Source: Thermosipho sp. (in: thermotogales) (lineage in GTDB: Bacteria > Thermotogota > Thermotogae > Thermotogales > Fervidobacteriaceae). From it: a DNA stretch of 64,000 nt. The stretch lies in contig JACDOA010000002.1 of NCBI GenBank assembly GCA_017656335.1, positions 1 to 64,000 of the forward strand, in the 5' to 3' direction. A model generated the notes under the pieces. That model searched no databases and had not been told where the DNA came from. It was given only the letters and a program-made list of their open reading frames with translations. Below are positions 52,958 to 61,441 of this stretch, one piece after another (position 1 is the first letter of the stretch; every line of letters starts with the position of its first letter). Both the position numbers and the translations under genes were made by a program.

Positions 52958-54130
52958 CTAAAAACCTAAACCAAAATTAAAATTGACTCCAAAAGAATTG
53001 GCACTAAATGGAGATATATTACTAGAAATAAGCTTCATGTTGATGGTAAAATAAATTATTCTAATATCAAGTTTACTTCCAAAGGAATGAACAAAAGCAC
53101 TAGCATCACTCAAATAATCTATAAAATAATAGGGTGAAAAAACACCAAAATTTCCAACTAGAAATCCCCCAACACTCCATTTTTTGTCTAGAGCATATTT
53201 TCCTCTAAAACCCAAACTTAACTTACCATTGGTTTTATAATAACCAGTAATTTCAGGAATTTTGGAAACTTCCTTTAAATATGATTCAAAATCACTCATA
53301 GAGGCAGTGGCATCATATGTTAGAGAAACATCTGTTCCTTCGCCTGAATACAGTAATGTAGCTTCAGCAGAAAGACTTACTCTGTATTTTGAAATTGAAG
53401 GTTTTAAAATAATATTATTAACTGATATTCCAAAATTATCTGTATAATAACCAACAGATAAAGCAATTCCTAAATCGTCAAAACTGATATCTTGTAAATT
53501 ACTTGCACTCAAATTATCAAATGGAAAGTACGAATAAATAAAAGCATTGGTTTGAAATTTTAGATTTGCTTCTGCAGGTGATGAAGATGAAGTATATTCA
53601 AAAGTTAAGCTTTGATCATTTTTTGAAGAATAAATGACAGGTAAATAAAATGATGGTGCTACAAAAACTTTCCCAATATTTATAATCAAACCTGCATCAG
53701 CAAATACACTAGACCTGATAAAGCTATTTGAGGATGCATCATATGTTTTGTCAACCTCAATGTTATCGACAATAAAATCTTTAATTTCATCTGGCAAACT
53801 TACTCCTATATAACCATCAAAATTTATAAAAGGAGATAAGGAAAATTTTCCAATCTTTAGAGTTCCGTATGCTGCAATATCAGAAAAAGAATAAACTGAT
53901 AGTTTATTAATGGTTTCAAGATTCACAATCCCATCATTCAGTAATGCATTTAAATCTTCAATTGAATATAAATCCTGTTTGAATAATAAAACCCCAGAAG
54001 TATTCAAACCAAAAAACGCAAAGTTTTGCTCAGTTATAAGCCCAGGATTTATATAAAGTCCAAAAGGATTCAATACACCAGCGAAAGAAAAAGTGCTAAT
54101 AATTAATATAAATAAAACAACTTTTTTCAT
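52958..54130 (-). CDS. Probable outer-membrane beta-barrel protein, unknown
   Basis: The 390-residue protein has a signal peptide (MKKVVLFILIISTFSFAG), then amphipathic beta strands throughout with many aromatic residues. It ends in FNFGLGF, a C-terminal Phe typical of outer-membrane barrels. It may be part of the toga. I know no named family. The ATG follows GGAGGCGAA. It lies one base after the large lipoprotein gene, so they are probably expressed and used together. Confidence 0.72.
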   Translation of the reverse strand: MKKVVLFILIISTFSFAGVLNPFGLYINPGLITEQNFAFFGLNTSGVLLFKQDLYSIEDLNALLNDGIVNLETINKLSVYSFSDIAAYGTLKIGKFSLSPFINFDGYIGVSLPDEIKDFIVDNIEVDKTYDASSNSFIRSSVFADAGLIINIGKVFVAPSFYLPVIYSSKNDQSLTFEYTSSSSPAEANLKFQTNAFIYSYFPFDNLSASNLQDISFDDLGIALSVGYYTDNFGISVNNIILKPSISKYRVSLSAEATLLYSGEGTDVSLTYDATASMSDFESYLKEVSKIPEITGYYKTNGKLSLGFRGKYALDKKWSVGGFLVGNFGVFSPYYFIDYLSDASAFVHSFGSKLDIRIIYFTINMKLISSNISPFSANSFGVNFNFGLGF

Positions 54131-54131
54131 A

Positions 54132-56606
54132 TTATTCGCCTCCTCCAAAGCTTATACTGGTAGCTATTTTCAGGTCGAGCAATATATATGGAGCTATTTT
54201 TATATATCCATTATTGTTAAATTGTATAAACTCATCTTTTGGAAGGAAAATTGAAAGTGTAGATTGTGGAATCAGATTATTTAAATCTTCATTACTCAAC
54301 GAAATAACAGGCGTACTATCACCAATAACAAAGTCAAGAGTATTTAAAGACAAATTGATAGAAATACCTGTGGTATTTTCCCAATTAGCAAATGTCAATG
54401 TGGCTGAATCAACTATATCAATCAAAGGATCAATATCGGAAAGTTCCAGAGAAGTTTCGTACAGTTTTATATCTGAAGTTGGAGTTCCTTCAAGAGGTAA
54501 AGTCAAAGAACCTGAAAGACCAAATACTGAATCTTTAGATAGTATACCTGAACTTGTTGTTAATGATGCAGAAATTGTAAGAGGAGATGAAGTTTTTATT
54601 ATATCGTAAATATATGACCCAAGATCAATTTCAGGATCATTATTCCCAATTTTAATCGTAGTACCTGAAACTAAAAATGTTAGTGTTGAATTAACTGTTG
54701 TGTTGGTTGATTTAAACTCTACAGGCATATAGATATCGAAATCAAGATTAGAAAGTATTTCTGTACCTTCCATAGTCGAAAAATCGAATATTGTAGTTGG
54801 CGGTAAAACTTCAAAACTCTGAGACTTGACATCAAAATTATCAAGTTCAAAAATTGGTAGACTTGTTGAAATATCTATACCATATGTTTGTCCCTTTTTG
54901 ATATTTGTAATTTCTGGAGTGCCTGTAGCTTCTATAGTAAGAGAAATATTATTTAATGTATTAAAATCTATATGTTGTATCTGATTGGAAATAGTGGCTT
55001 CACCTGAATTATCAATTACTATATCTTTTTCTTCAAAGAAATTCGATTGAATTTTTAATGTTAAACCTGAAATATCAGTAGCATTATAGGTTAAATTAAT
55101 TAATATCGTTGCATCAAGACTATTAACAAAATCTTTTATTTCTTGTGGAATGTCATAAGAAAAGTTTTGATTTGCAGAACTCAAAAGCTCATTTGAAATT
55201 TTTGCTTTAGCAATTTCAAAATCATCAGACAGGTGCCCGCTAAAACTGATTTCTTGACCTTCAATTTTTCCTGAAATTGTACTTAAAAGAATAGTTGAAG
55301 GTAAAGAAATGTCACTAAAATCTAATATTAAAGACGTAGCATTAGAAATCAAAGTATTCGTTATTGTTGCATCATATACTGAACCAGTTGCCTCTATTAT
55401 TGAAACGCCTGTAAAATCCAATATAACTGCTCCAGTTCCTATTGTAGTTTCTACAATATTATTTGGAAGTTCTATCACCTGTTCAAAATTAACAGGATAA
55501 TTGTAAATATTTTCTATCGAAACATTGGGAATAACATTATAGGTTATTGGAGACGTAAGATCAATATCAACGTTGCTACCTGCCAATGTTAAAGTAGCTT
55601 CAATATTCAAATCATCATTTGCATTAATTATTTTTGAAGCATCAAATGTAACTGGCGATCCTGATGCAATAATTTGATCTCCTGATTTAACTACAACTTC
55701 GGAAGTTAGTTCCAAATTAGTAGCATTAACAGTAAAAGAAATCTGTAGATTTCCTGCTAAAGTAAGTTGCCAATTCTGATTGTCAATGGAAATAGGATCA
55801 ATCGTTGGACTTATCACAAAGTTCGAAATTTCTAATCCTGTACCCTTATCAACTTCTAAATTGGAAAGTTTCACACTTATATCAACTTCTCCAGCTCCAG
55901 TTCCATTGTAAGTAGCAACAAGTGTAATGTTCTGATTATTTTCAAGTAGCAAGTCAGTTAAAATATCACCATCTTTATATTCCGTATCATTGACAATAAA
56001 TCCAAGTTCCAATTGATTCAAGTCTATATCCGTTGAAGCTTTACTGACGTTTAAAACTCCTTGAACAAGGTGTATCGAATTAAATTGATCGGTAGAAATT
56101 GGAATCGATGTAGAAGTAGAACCATTAAAAACAGGAATAGTTGTAGAGATAAGTTGAACATCAGAAAGTAAGATAGAAGAAACTGCAAAAGTCCCACTTA
56201 CTCCACTTATACTTGGTAATGTTATGGTTTGATTATCCAAAGTTAAATCAAATACTTCATCAACTGAAAATGAAAAGCTTATGTTACTCGCAAAATTAGT
56301 TAAAGTATCTTTTACGTTATTTTCAAGTTCCGTAAATAAATCTTTTGGTGAAAATTCTACGCTAGTCGAATAAGACAGAGTTAATGGTGCGTCACTAACT
56401 TTATAAAATCCCTCTTCTTCAAATTGAGATATAAAAGGTTCCGTTAAACCTTGCATAGAATAATCTATAGTAGTAATAGGAAATTCTACATGCTTGGTAA
56501 ATTCTAAAGAAACGCTATCTGGTAATTTTTCTGGTATTTTTAGTCCACAAGACCAAAAGGCAAATAATAAACCAAAAATTAACAAAATATACAGAATTGT
56601 CTTCAT
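54132..56606 (-). CDS. Large beta-rich lipoprotein or secreted protein, unknown
   Basis: The 824-residue protein has a signal peptide with a cysteine at FWSC, an atypical lipobox, so lipidation is likely but not certain. The mature part is Ser, Thr, Ile and Asn-rich with recurring strand-turn segments such as NPTIDPISIDNQNWQLT and TLTLPLEGTPTS-like stretches. It looks like many repeated beta domains. No enzyme motif is seen. It is upstream of and coupled to the predicted barrel protein, which suggests an outer-envelope assembly. The family is not recognised. Confidence 0.68.
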   Translation of the reverse strand: MKTILYILLIFGLLFAFWSCGLKIPEKLPDSVSLEFTKHVEFPITTIDYSMQGLTEPFISQFEEEGFYKVSDAPLTLSYSTSVEFSPKDLFTELENNVKDTLTNFASNISFSFSVDEVFDLTLDNQTITLPSISGVSGTFAVSSILLSDVQLISTTIPVFNGSTSTSIPISTDQFNSIHLVQGVLNVSKASTDIDLNQLELGFIVNDTEYKDGDILTDLLLENNQNITLVATYNGTGAGEVDISVKLSNLEVDKGTGLEISNFVISPTIDPISIDNQNWQLTLAGNLQISFTVNATNLELTSEVVVKSGDQIIASGSPVTFDASKIINANDDLNIEATLTLAGSNVDIDLTSPITYNVIPNVSIENIYNYPVNFEQVIELPNNIVETTIGTGAVILDFTGVSIIEATGSVYDATITNTLISNATSLILDFSDISLPSTILLSTISGKIEGQEISFSGHLSDDFEIAKAKISNELLSSANQNFSYDIPQEIKDFVNSLDATILINLTYNATDISGLTLKIQSNFFEEKDIVIDNSGEATISNQIQHIDFNTLNNISLTIEATGTPEITNIKKGQTYGIDISTSLPIFELDNFDVKSQSFEVLPPTTIFDFSTMEGTEILSNLDFDIYMPVEFKSTNTTVNSTLTFLVSGTTIKIGNNDPEIDLGSYIYDIIKTSSPLTISASLTTSSGILSKDSVFGLSGSLTLPLEGTPTSDIKLYETSLELSDIDPLIDIVDSATLTFANWENTTGISINLSLNTLDFVIGDSTPVISLSNEDLNNLIPQSTLSIFLPKDEFIQFNNNGYIKIAPYILLDLKIATSISFGGGE

Positions 56607-56617
56607 ACTTTCGCCCC

Positions 56618-57643
56618 CTATACACCTTCAAAAGAAGGTTTTATAAAATCATCCCAGTATGCAACAACAAAAATTAATAGAGGAACTGCGAAAAAAATCC
56701 CTACAATTCCAAATATCTGACTGACGATGATAATGGAAATAATCATCAAAACTGGATTAACATTCAAGTGCATTTTCATAACATTTATAAATATCACAAA
56801 CAATCCAAGATGTATTAAAAGAACTAAAATATTAACTATTATAAATCCTTTAAGACCTAAAGTTAAAGAAAAAAGAAAGACAGGAATATACTCAAAAATT
56901 ACTCCAACTATTGGAATTAAATTTGTTACACCCGCCCAAAATGACAAAATAACAGCAGTATTAGGAAAATAAAAACTTGAGATAATATAAAACAAAATAG
57001 CGGTTATAAGTGCGTTAATAAAAACAACATCAACAAAGCCCGATAAAGCCAAATAAACCTTTTTCAAAAAAACTTCAATGTGCTTTCTAATATTTTTTGG
57101 AAATAGATTTGGGATAGATTTTCCAAGCCATGAAGAATACAAAACTAAATAAACGGTAAGTAAAATCGAATAAAAAATGGTTGTGAAAAACCCGGGGGTT
57201 CCTTTTGCAACATAATCCATCAGGTAATTAGTTAAATCAGAAAATTTTGGTTGAAGCCATTCCATAATTGCGGTAACACCAGAGGCAAGATTAGGGTTTT
57301 TTTCAAAATAACCTTCCCAAGCTTTTGTTTCAAAAACTTTATTAATTGTTTTAATAAAAGTACCTATTTGTTCAGTGGCAGCAGGCACTATCAAAATTAT
57401 ACCATAAATAATTACAAAAAAGTATATTAACATTGAAATAACTAAAGCTAATTTCCCCTTAATTCTTAAAAATCTTAAAATTTTCGCAAGAAAATTTATT
57501 ATTAAAACTGAAATTAGAGTAAAAACAAAAACATTCAATATAGTTTTAAACAATAAAAACAAAGCTAACAATATTAAAAAGTAAATTGCAACATACTTAG
57601 CAGCAGTCTTCCTTGGATCATCTGATCCAAAGAATTTATTCAT
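56618..57643 (-). CDS. AI-2E/PerM family transporter
   Basis: The 341-residue membrane protein has the AI-2E exporter-family layout: paired N-terminal helices (about 12-65), a soluble segment (about 85-135), and later helices containing FWAGVTNLIPIVGVIFEYIP and VSQIFGIVGIFFAVPLLIFV, where the conserved NLIPxxG and GxxxxxPL patterns are visible. Members export small molecules or ions; the substrate is unknown. The ATG follows AAAAGGAGG and overlaps the asparaginase stop by eight bases. Confidence 0.88.
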   Translation of the reverse strand: MNKFFGSDDPRKTAAKYVAIYFLILLALFLLFKTILNVFVFTLISVLIINFLAKILRFLRIKGKLALVISMLIYFFVIIYGIILIVPAATEQIGTFIKTINKVFETKAWEGYFEKNPNLASGVTAIMEWLQPKFSDLTNYLMDYVAKGTPGFFTTIFYSILLTVYLVLYSSWLGKSIPNLFPKNIRKHIEVFLKKVYLALSGFVDVVFINALITAILFYIISSFYFPNTAVILSFWAGVTNLIPIVGVIFEYIPVFLFSLTLGLKGFIIVNILVLLIHLGLFVIFINVMKMHLNVNPVLMIISIIIVSQIFGIVGIFFAVPLLIFVVAYWDDFIKPSFEGV

Positions 57644-58640
57644 TTTCTTTTGGCCTCCTTTTTATATCCTTTTCAAAATATTTTCTAATTTCTTCAATTT
57701 TGCTTGTTTTTCCCATTACCACCATTAATTTTATTTTTGCTTTTTGACCTATTGGATGCTCACTCATAATAGCTCCTCTTTTCCTTAAATCTGCGCCTCC
57801 GCCTTTGTATCCATAAACAGGATAAACTCGTCCCTTAAAACATCTAGATGTTACAACTACTGGAATTCCTGATTTTACGACTTCTTCAACTGCATCTGCA
57901 ACCAAATGAGGAACATTTCCTCTTCCAAAACCTTCAAGTACAATTCCTTTATAACCTAATTTTACCGCTAATTTTAAGAAATCTCCTTGATCCCCAGTAA
58001 ATGTTTTTATAAGCGCAATCTTTTCTTCTATTCTTTCAACTAATATTTTTTCACGTGTTAGAGATTTTCTAAAAAATATTACAGTATCTTCATCAACTAT
58101 TCCAAGTGGCCCATAACCTGGTGAATCAAAAGTTGCTACATTACTAGTATACGTTTTAGTAACTTCTCTTGCCGCATGAATTTCATCATTTAAACAAACC
58201 ATAACTCCCATACCATAGGATTGAGGACTTAAAACTGTTAAAACTGAAGAGTAAACATTTCTAGGTCCATCTGTACCAAGCTCTCCTATATTTCTCATAG
58301 CTGCTGTACAAACGACAGGCTTTTCACTTTTTAACGTTAAATCTAAAAGATAAGAAGTTTCCTCCAGCGTATCAGTTCCATGAGTTACAACTATTCCTAA
58401 AACATCTTCATCTTCAAGAATTCTATTAATCGTCTTTGATAGTTTCCACATGTCGTTAGGAGTCATGTGAGGACTTGGAATGTTTGAAAATTCAACAACT
58501 TCAATTTTTGCATCTTTTATTTTTTCAAGATCAGGAATTTCACTTATTAACATATTTCCCTTTTCATATGGAACAACACTTTCACCTTTCTTTACCATTG
58601 CAATTGTTCCACCAGTTGTTAAAATAACAACTTTTTTCAT
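57636..58640 (-). CDS. L-asparaginase
   Basis: The 334-residue protein has both asparaginase threonine motifs: VVILTTGGTIAMVKKG at the start and VVTHGTDTLEETSYLLDLTL (about 85-105). GVVVTSRCF-like and GYKGGGADL segments lie near the end. It hydrolyses asparagine to aspartate and ammonia. No signal peptide is present, so it is cytoplasmic. Its ATG overlaps the rhomboid stop (ATGA). Confidence 0.92.
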   Translation of the reverse strand: MKKVVILTTGGTIAMVKKGESVVPYEKGNMLISEIPDLEKIKDAKIEVVEFSNIPSPHMTPNDMWKLSKTINRILEDEDVLGIVVTHGTDTLEETSYLLDLTLKSEKPVVCTAAMRNIGELGTDGPRNVYSSVLTVLSPQSYGMGVMVCLNDEIHAAREVTKTYTSNVATFDSPGYGPLGIVDEDTVIFFRKSLTREKILVERIEEKIALIKTFTGDQGDFLKLAVKLGYKGIVLEGFGRGNVPHLVADAVEEVVKSGIPVVVTSRCFKGRVYPVYGYKGGGADLRKRGAIMSEHPIGQKAKIKLMVVMGKTSKIEEIRKYFEKDIKRRPKENE

Positions 58641-59335
58641 AAATAATGCCTCCTAACTTTAGAACCAATAATCATTCCATATATAAATCCTCCAACGTGA
58701 GCCCAATAGGCAACACCTGATCCAGTGATATCTGCAAAAGTTCCATTAAGAATTTGTAATAAAAACCAGAAAAACAAGTAAATTACCGCGGGAATTTCAA
58801 CTAAAAATGGTATAAACCAAATTACCAATGAAACTATTTTAGAATACCAGAATTGAACAAAATAAGCTCCCATTACAGCTGAAATTGCTCCTGAAGCTCC
58901 AACTAATGGAAATGGAGAAAATAAATTAAAAAGCCAATGAAAACACAAAGCAAACAATCCACCAGAAAGATAAAACATTAAATAATTGAAGTGTCCAAAC
59001 CTATCTTCAACATTATCTCCAAAAATCCATAAAAACCACATGTTTCCCAATATATGAGACCATCCACCATGAATAAACATATGCGAAATAAAAGGAATTA
59101 CTGGATTTGAAAATATAATGGGATTGATTTCTTTCCAAGCAAGAAGATACTTCACCTTCGAAGTGTATTTCCAAGTATATCTTAAAGGTACCAAACCGTA
59201 ATTAAAGAAGAACTGATGAAGTTGAGGAGTATGTAATGAAAGTTCATATAAAAAAACAATCACATTGATCAAAATGATTGTGTAAGTTATATATGGTTTT
59301 TTCCTACTTGGTATCGTATCATACAATGGAAACAT
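58637..59335 (-). CDS. Rhomboid family intramembrane serine protease
   Basis: The 232-residue protein has six predicted helices. The catalytic Ser lies in PLVGASGAISAVMGAYF (GASG) and the His in VAYWAHVGGFIYGMIIG; HMFIHGGWSHILGNMWFLW is the conserved loop and helix 2 region. It cuts other membrane proteins inside the bilayer. The ATG follows AAGGAGG, and the gene ends in a four-base overlap with asparaginase. Confidence 0.93.
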   Translation of the reverse strand: MFPLYDTIPSRKKPYITYTIILINVIVFLYELSLHTPQLHQFFFNYGLVPLRYTWKYTSKVKYLLAWKEINPIIFSNPVIPFISHMFIHGGWSHILGNMWFLWIFGDNVEDRFGHFNYLMFYLSGGLFALCFHWLFNLFSPFPLVGASGAISAVMGAYFVQFWYSKIVSLVIWFIPFLVEIPAVIYLFFWFLLQILNGTFADITGSGVAYWAHVGGFIYGMIIGSKVRRHYL

Positions 59336-59350
59336 AGGCTAACCTCCTTA

Positions 59351-59461
59351 TTATGGATTTCCAATCATTCTTAAATGTAACAATTGCCAGATTTTACTCA
59401 GGATGAACACACAAATTAGAAAAATTGATAATACAAAAATTGCAACAAAACCTTTCTTCAT
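59351..59461 (-). CDS. 36-residue single-span membrane protein
   Basis: An ATG seven bases after AAAGGAGG opens a frame for a small protein with basic start MKKG, a hydrophobic helix (FVAIFVLSIFLICVFIL) and a short polar tail ending MIGNP. It sits between ydcF and the rhomboid gene with normal operon spacing. A role as a small membrane regulator is possible, but no family is recognised. The start site and composition argue that it is a real gene. Confidence 0.6.
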   Translation of the reverse strand: MKKGFVAIFVLSIFLICVFILSKIWQLLHLRMIGNP

Positions 59462-59463
59462 TA

Positions 59464-60177
59464 TTATCCTCCTTTAATAATTCCAATTATTTCGTGTGTT
59501 ATTTGAGAAAAAGTATACAAAGCATCCCCGCTTGGTAAATAGTCAAGAAAGGTATTTCTAAAATCAATGGGATAATCACAAATTACAGGAAAAATCTCAT
59601 TATTTATGGCTTTTCTGAAGATTAATAAACTTCTTTTCATATGAAGATATGATGTAACCAAGTACACTGCTTTATAATTCTCCAGAATATCTTTCGTATA
59701 CAAAGCATTTTCCTTTGTTGTTCTTGCTTTGTTTTCCACAAGAATTTTATTTTCAGGAACACCTAAATGCATCAATGTTTCTTTCATTATATCACTTTCT
59801 GGAATTCCTTTTGAAATAACTCCTCCTGTAACTAAGATAGGATATCCTGTGGATCTATATATTTCATAGCCCTTCAAAACTCTTTTCAACGTATGAAGAC
59901 CGATTTCAATGTTTTCATTGTATTGAAGAGTTCCTCCACCCAAAATCAAAATTATCCCTTCTTTTGAATAATTTTTAGTATTATTAACATAGAAAAACTT
60001 ACTTAAAAAATATACAAAAAAAGGCGACGTAATTAAATAAAAAAATATTGTAAAAAAAAGAAAAAAGCGCCACATTTGGCGTTTTTTTACAAAAAGATAA
60101 ATTGTAATTGATATAAAAAATAGGATTAAAATTCCAGGAAACTGAATAAAACTCCCCACAGTTTTATATAAAAACAA
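59464..60177 (-). CDS. YdcF/SanA-like DUF218 protein
   Basis: The 237-residue protein has two N-terminal membrane helices (about 5-60), then the DUF218 fold: ILILGGGTLQYNENIEIG, YPILVTGGVISKGIPESDIM, NKARTTKENALYTKDIL and VYLVTSYLHMKRSLLIFRK. Members such as ElyC and SanA affect envelope or peptidoglycan metabolism; their chemistry is uncertain. Translation starts at TTG five bases after GGGGTGA. Confidence 0.85.
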   Translation of the reverse strand: MFLYKTVGSFIQFPGILILFFISITIYLFVKKRQMWRFFLFFTIFFYLITSPFFVYFLSKFFYVNNTKNYSKEGIILILGGGTLQYNENIEIGLHTLKRVLKGYEIYRSTGYPILVTGGVISKGIPESDIMKETLMHLGVPENKILVENKARTTKENALYTKDILENYKAVYLVTSYLHMKRSLLIFRKAINNEIFPVICDYPIDFRNTFLDYLPSGDALYTFSQITHEIIGIIKGG

Positions 60178-60199
60178 ATTCTCACCCCAGAAAGAATTT

Positions 60200-61441
60200 T
60201 TAAAATTTTTCAGATAAAAAAGCAGTTAAAATATCAACAAAATAATTTAATAATTTTTTGCTTTCATCAGAAAAGTGTTTTCCACTAAAATTATCCAGAG
60301 AAATATTTCCAATAATTTTATTACCAATTTTAAATACTCCGATTAAAGGAATAAAGGTTGGACTGTTCATACCGTAACTTGATAACATATCTTTTAATTC
60401 ACTTTTTTGTACCAATTCCTTTGCATTTTCTATTTCAAAAACCTTCTCTCCTTTTTGAATTTTCTTAACAATTTCAGTTCCATAGGCTGTTTTTGAAGGA
60501 GAAAAACTCAAGGATTCAGCTCCTGGATATCCAATTTCTGCAATACACTCATATTTATTTTCATTTAAAATCCAAACAGACCCTTTCTCAGCTTCTGGAA
60601 TAATTTCCATAATATCTTCAAGTGCTTTTTTACAATATGATTTCAAATCTTTCGATCTCCATGACACTACAAAATCCACCATTTTTTCAAGAGCTTTATA
60701 GTATAATTGCTGCTTTAATTTTCTCTCAATTGAATCTAAGACATTTTCAATTTTTGAAACAGCAGTTGGATACAAATTTTTTATTATTTTATAATAATTA
60801 GGTGTACTTTTTAATAAAAGCTTATATTCAGCAATTGGTATAACAATCCATTTTTCATTATCAACTGAAAACTCTTTTAATTCACTTTTCGAAAAGGCCC
60901 GTTGGCAAACCTTTTCAGGCAAATAAGATTTTAAAATTATATTTTCTTTATTTTCCTTCAATATGGCATATGGACCCATTTGACTTCTTTTGTATAAATT
61001 TTCAAAGAAATCAATAATAAAGCTATCTCTATCATTATAATTTTCAAGTAGTAAATCTCGTAAAACCTCATTTATTTTAATCAAACCTTGCAAACTTAAC
61101 TCATACAAATATCTTTCCGTCTCATCTAAAATAAATCCAGCAACTCCGTATGTTCCATCTCCTAGTCTAATAGGAATTTTGTTTACTAACAAATGTTTGT
61201 TATCTAAAGTTGCTTTATAAGTAACAGCTTTTTTTGTTTTAATGACCTTTTTATCAATTTCTTCATGAATATCTTTACCAAACAGTTTTTTGTTTGTTTT
61301 CCCAATGACTTTTCTCTCGATAATGCCAAAAAACTTTTCCCATTCTTTATTAATCCAAACGTATCTAAGTTTGTTATCTTTTATAAAAGCAGGAGCTGGA
61401 AAACGTTCAAAAAACTGTTGTAGATAAAACAAATGTCTCAT
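60200..61441 (-). CDS. PAS-GAF sensory protein without output domain
   Basis: The 413-residue protein has an N-terminal PAS domain (about 1-115; FPAPAFIKDNKLRYVWINKEWEKFFG and GVAGFILDETERYLYE in the usual order). A helical middle (about 120-250) and a C-terminal GAF domain (about 255-410; GSVWILNENKYECIAEIGYPG) follow. No kinase, GGDEF, HD-GYP or DNA-binding domain is present, and no membrane span. It overlaps the smc stop by four bases (ATGA). The ligand and partner are unknown. Confidence 0.8.
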   Translation of the reverse strand: MRHLFYLQQFFERFPAPAFIKDNKLRYVWINKEWEKFFGIIERKVIGKTNKKLFGKDIHEEIDKKVIKTKKAVTYKATLDNKHLLVNKIPIRLGDGTYGVAGFILDETERYLYELSLQGLIKINEVLRDLLLENYNDRDSFIIDFFENLYKRSQMGPYAILKENKENIILKSYLPEKVCQRAFSKSELKEFSVDNEKWIVIPIAEYKLLLKSTPNYYKIIKNLYPTAVSKIENVLDSIERKLKQQLYYKALEKMVDFVVSWRSKDLKSYCKKALEDIMEIIPEAEKGSVWILNENKYECIAEIGYPGAESLSFSPSKTAYGTEIVKKIQKGEKVFEIENAKELVQKSELKDMLSSYGMNSPTFIPLIGVFKIGNKIIGNISLDNFSGKHFSDESKKLLNYFVDILTAFLSEKF

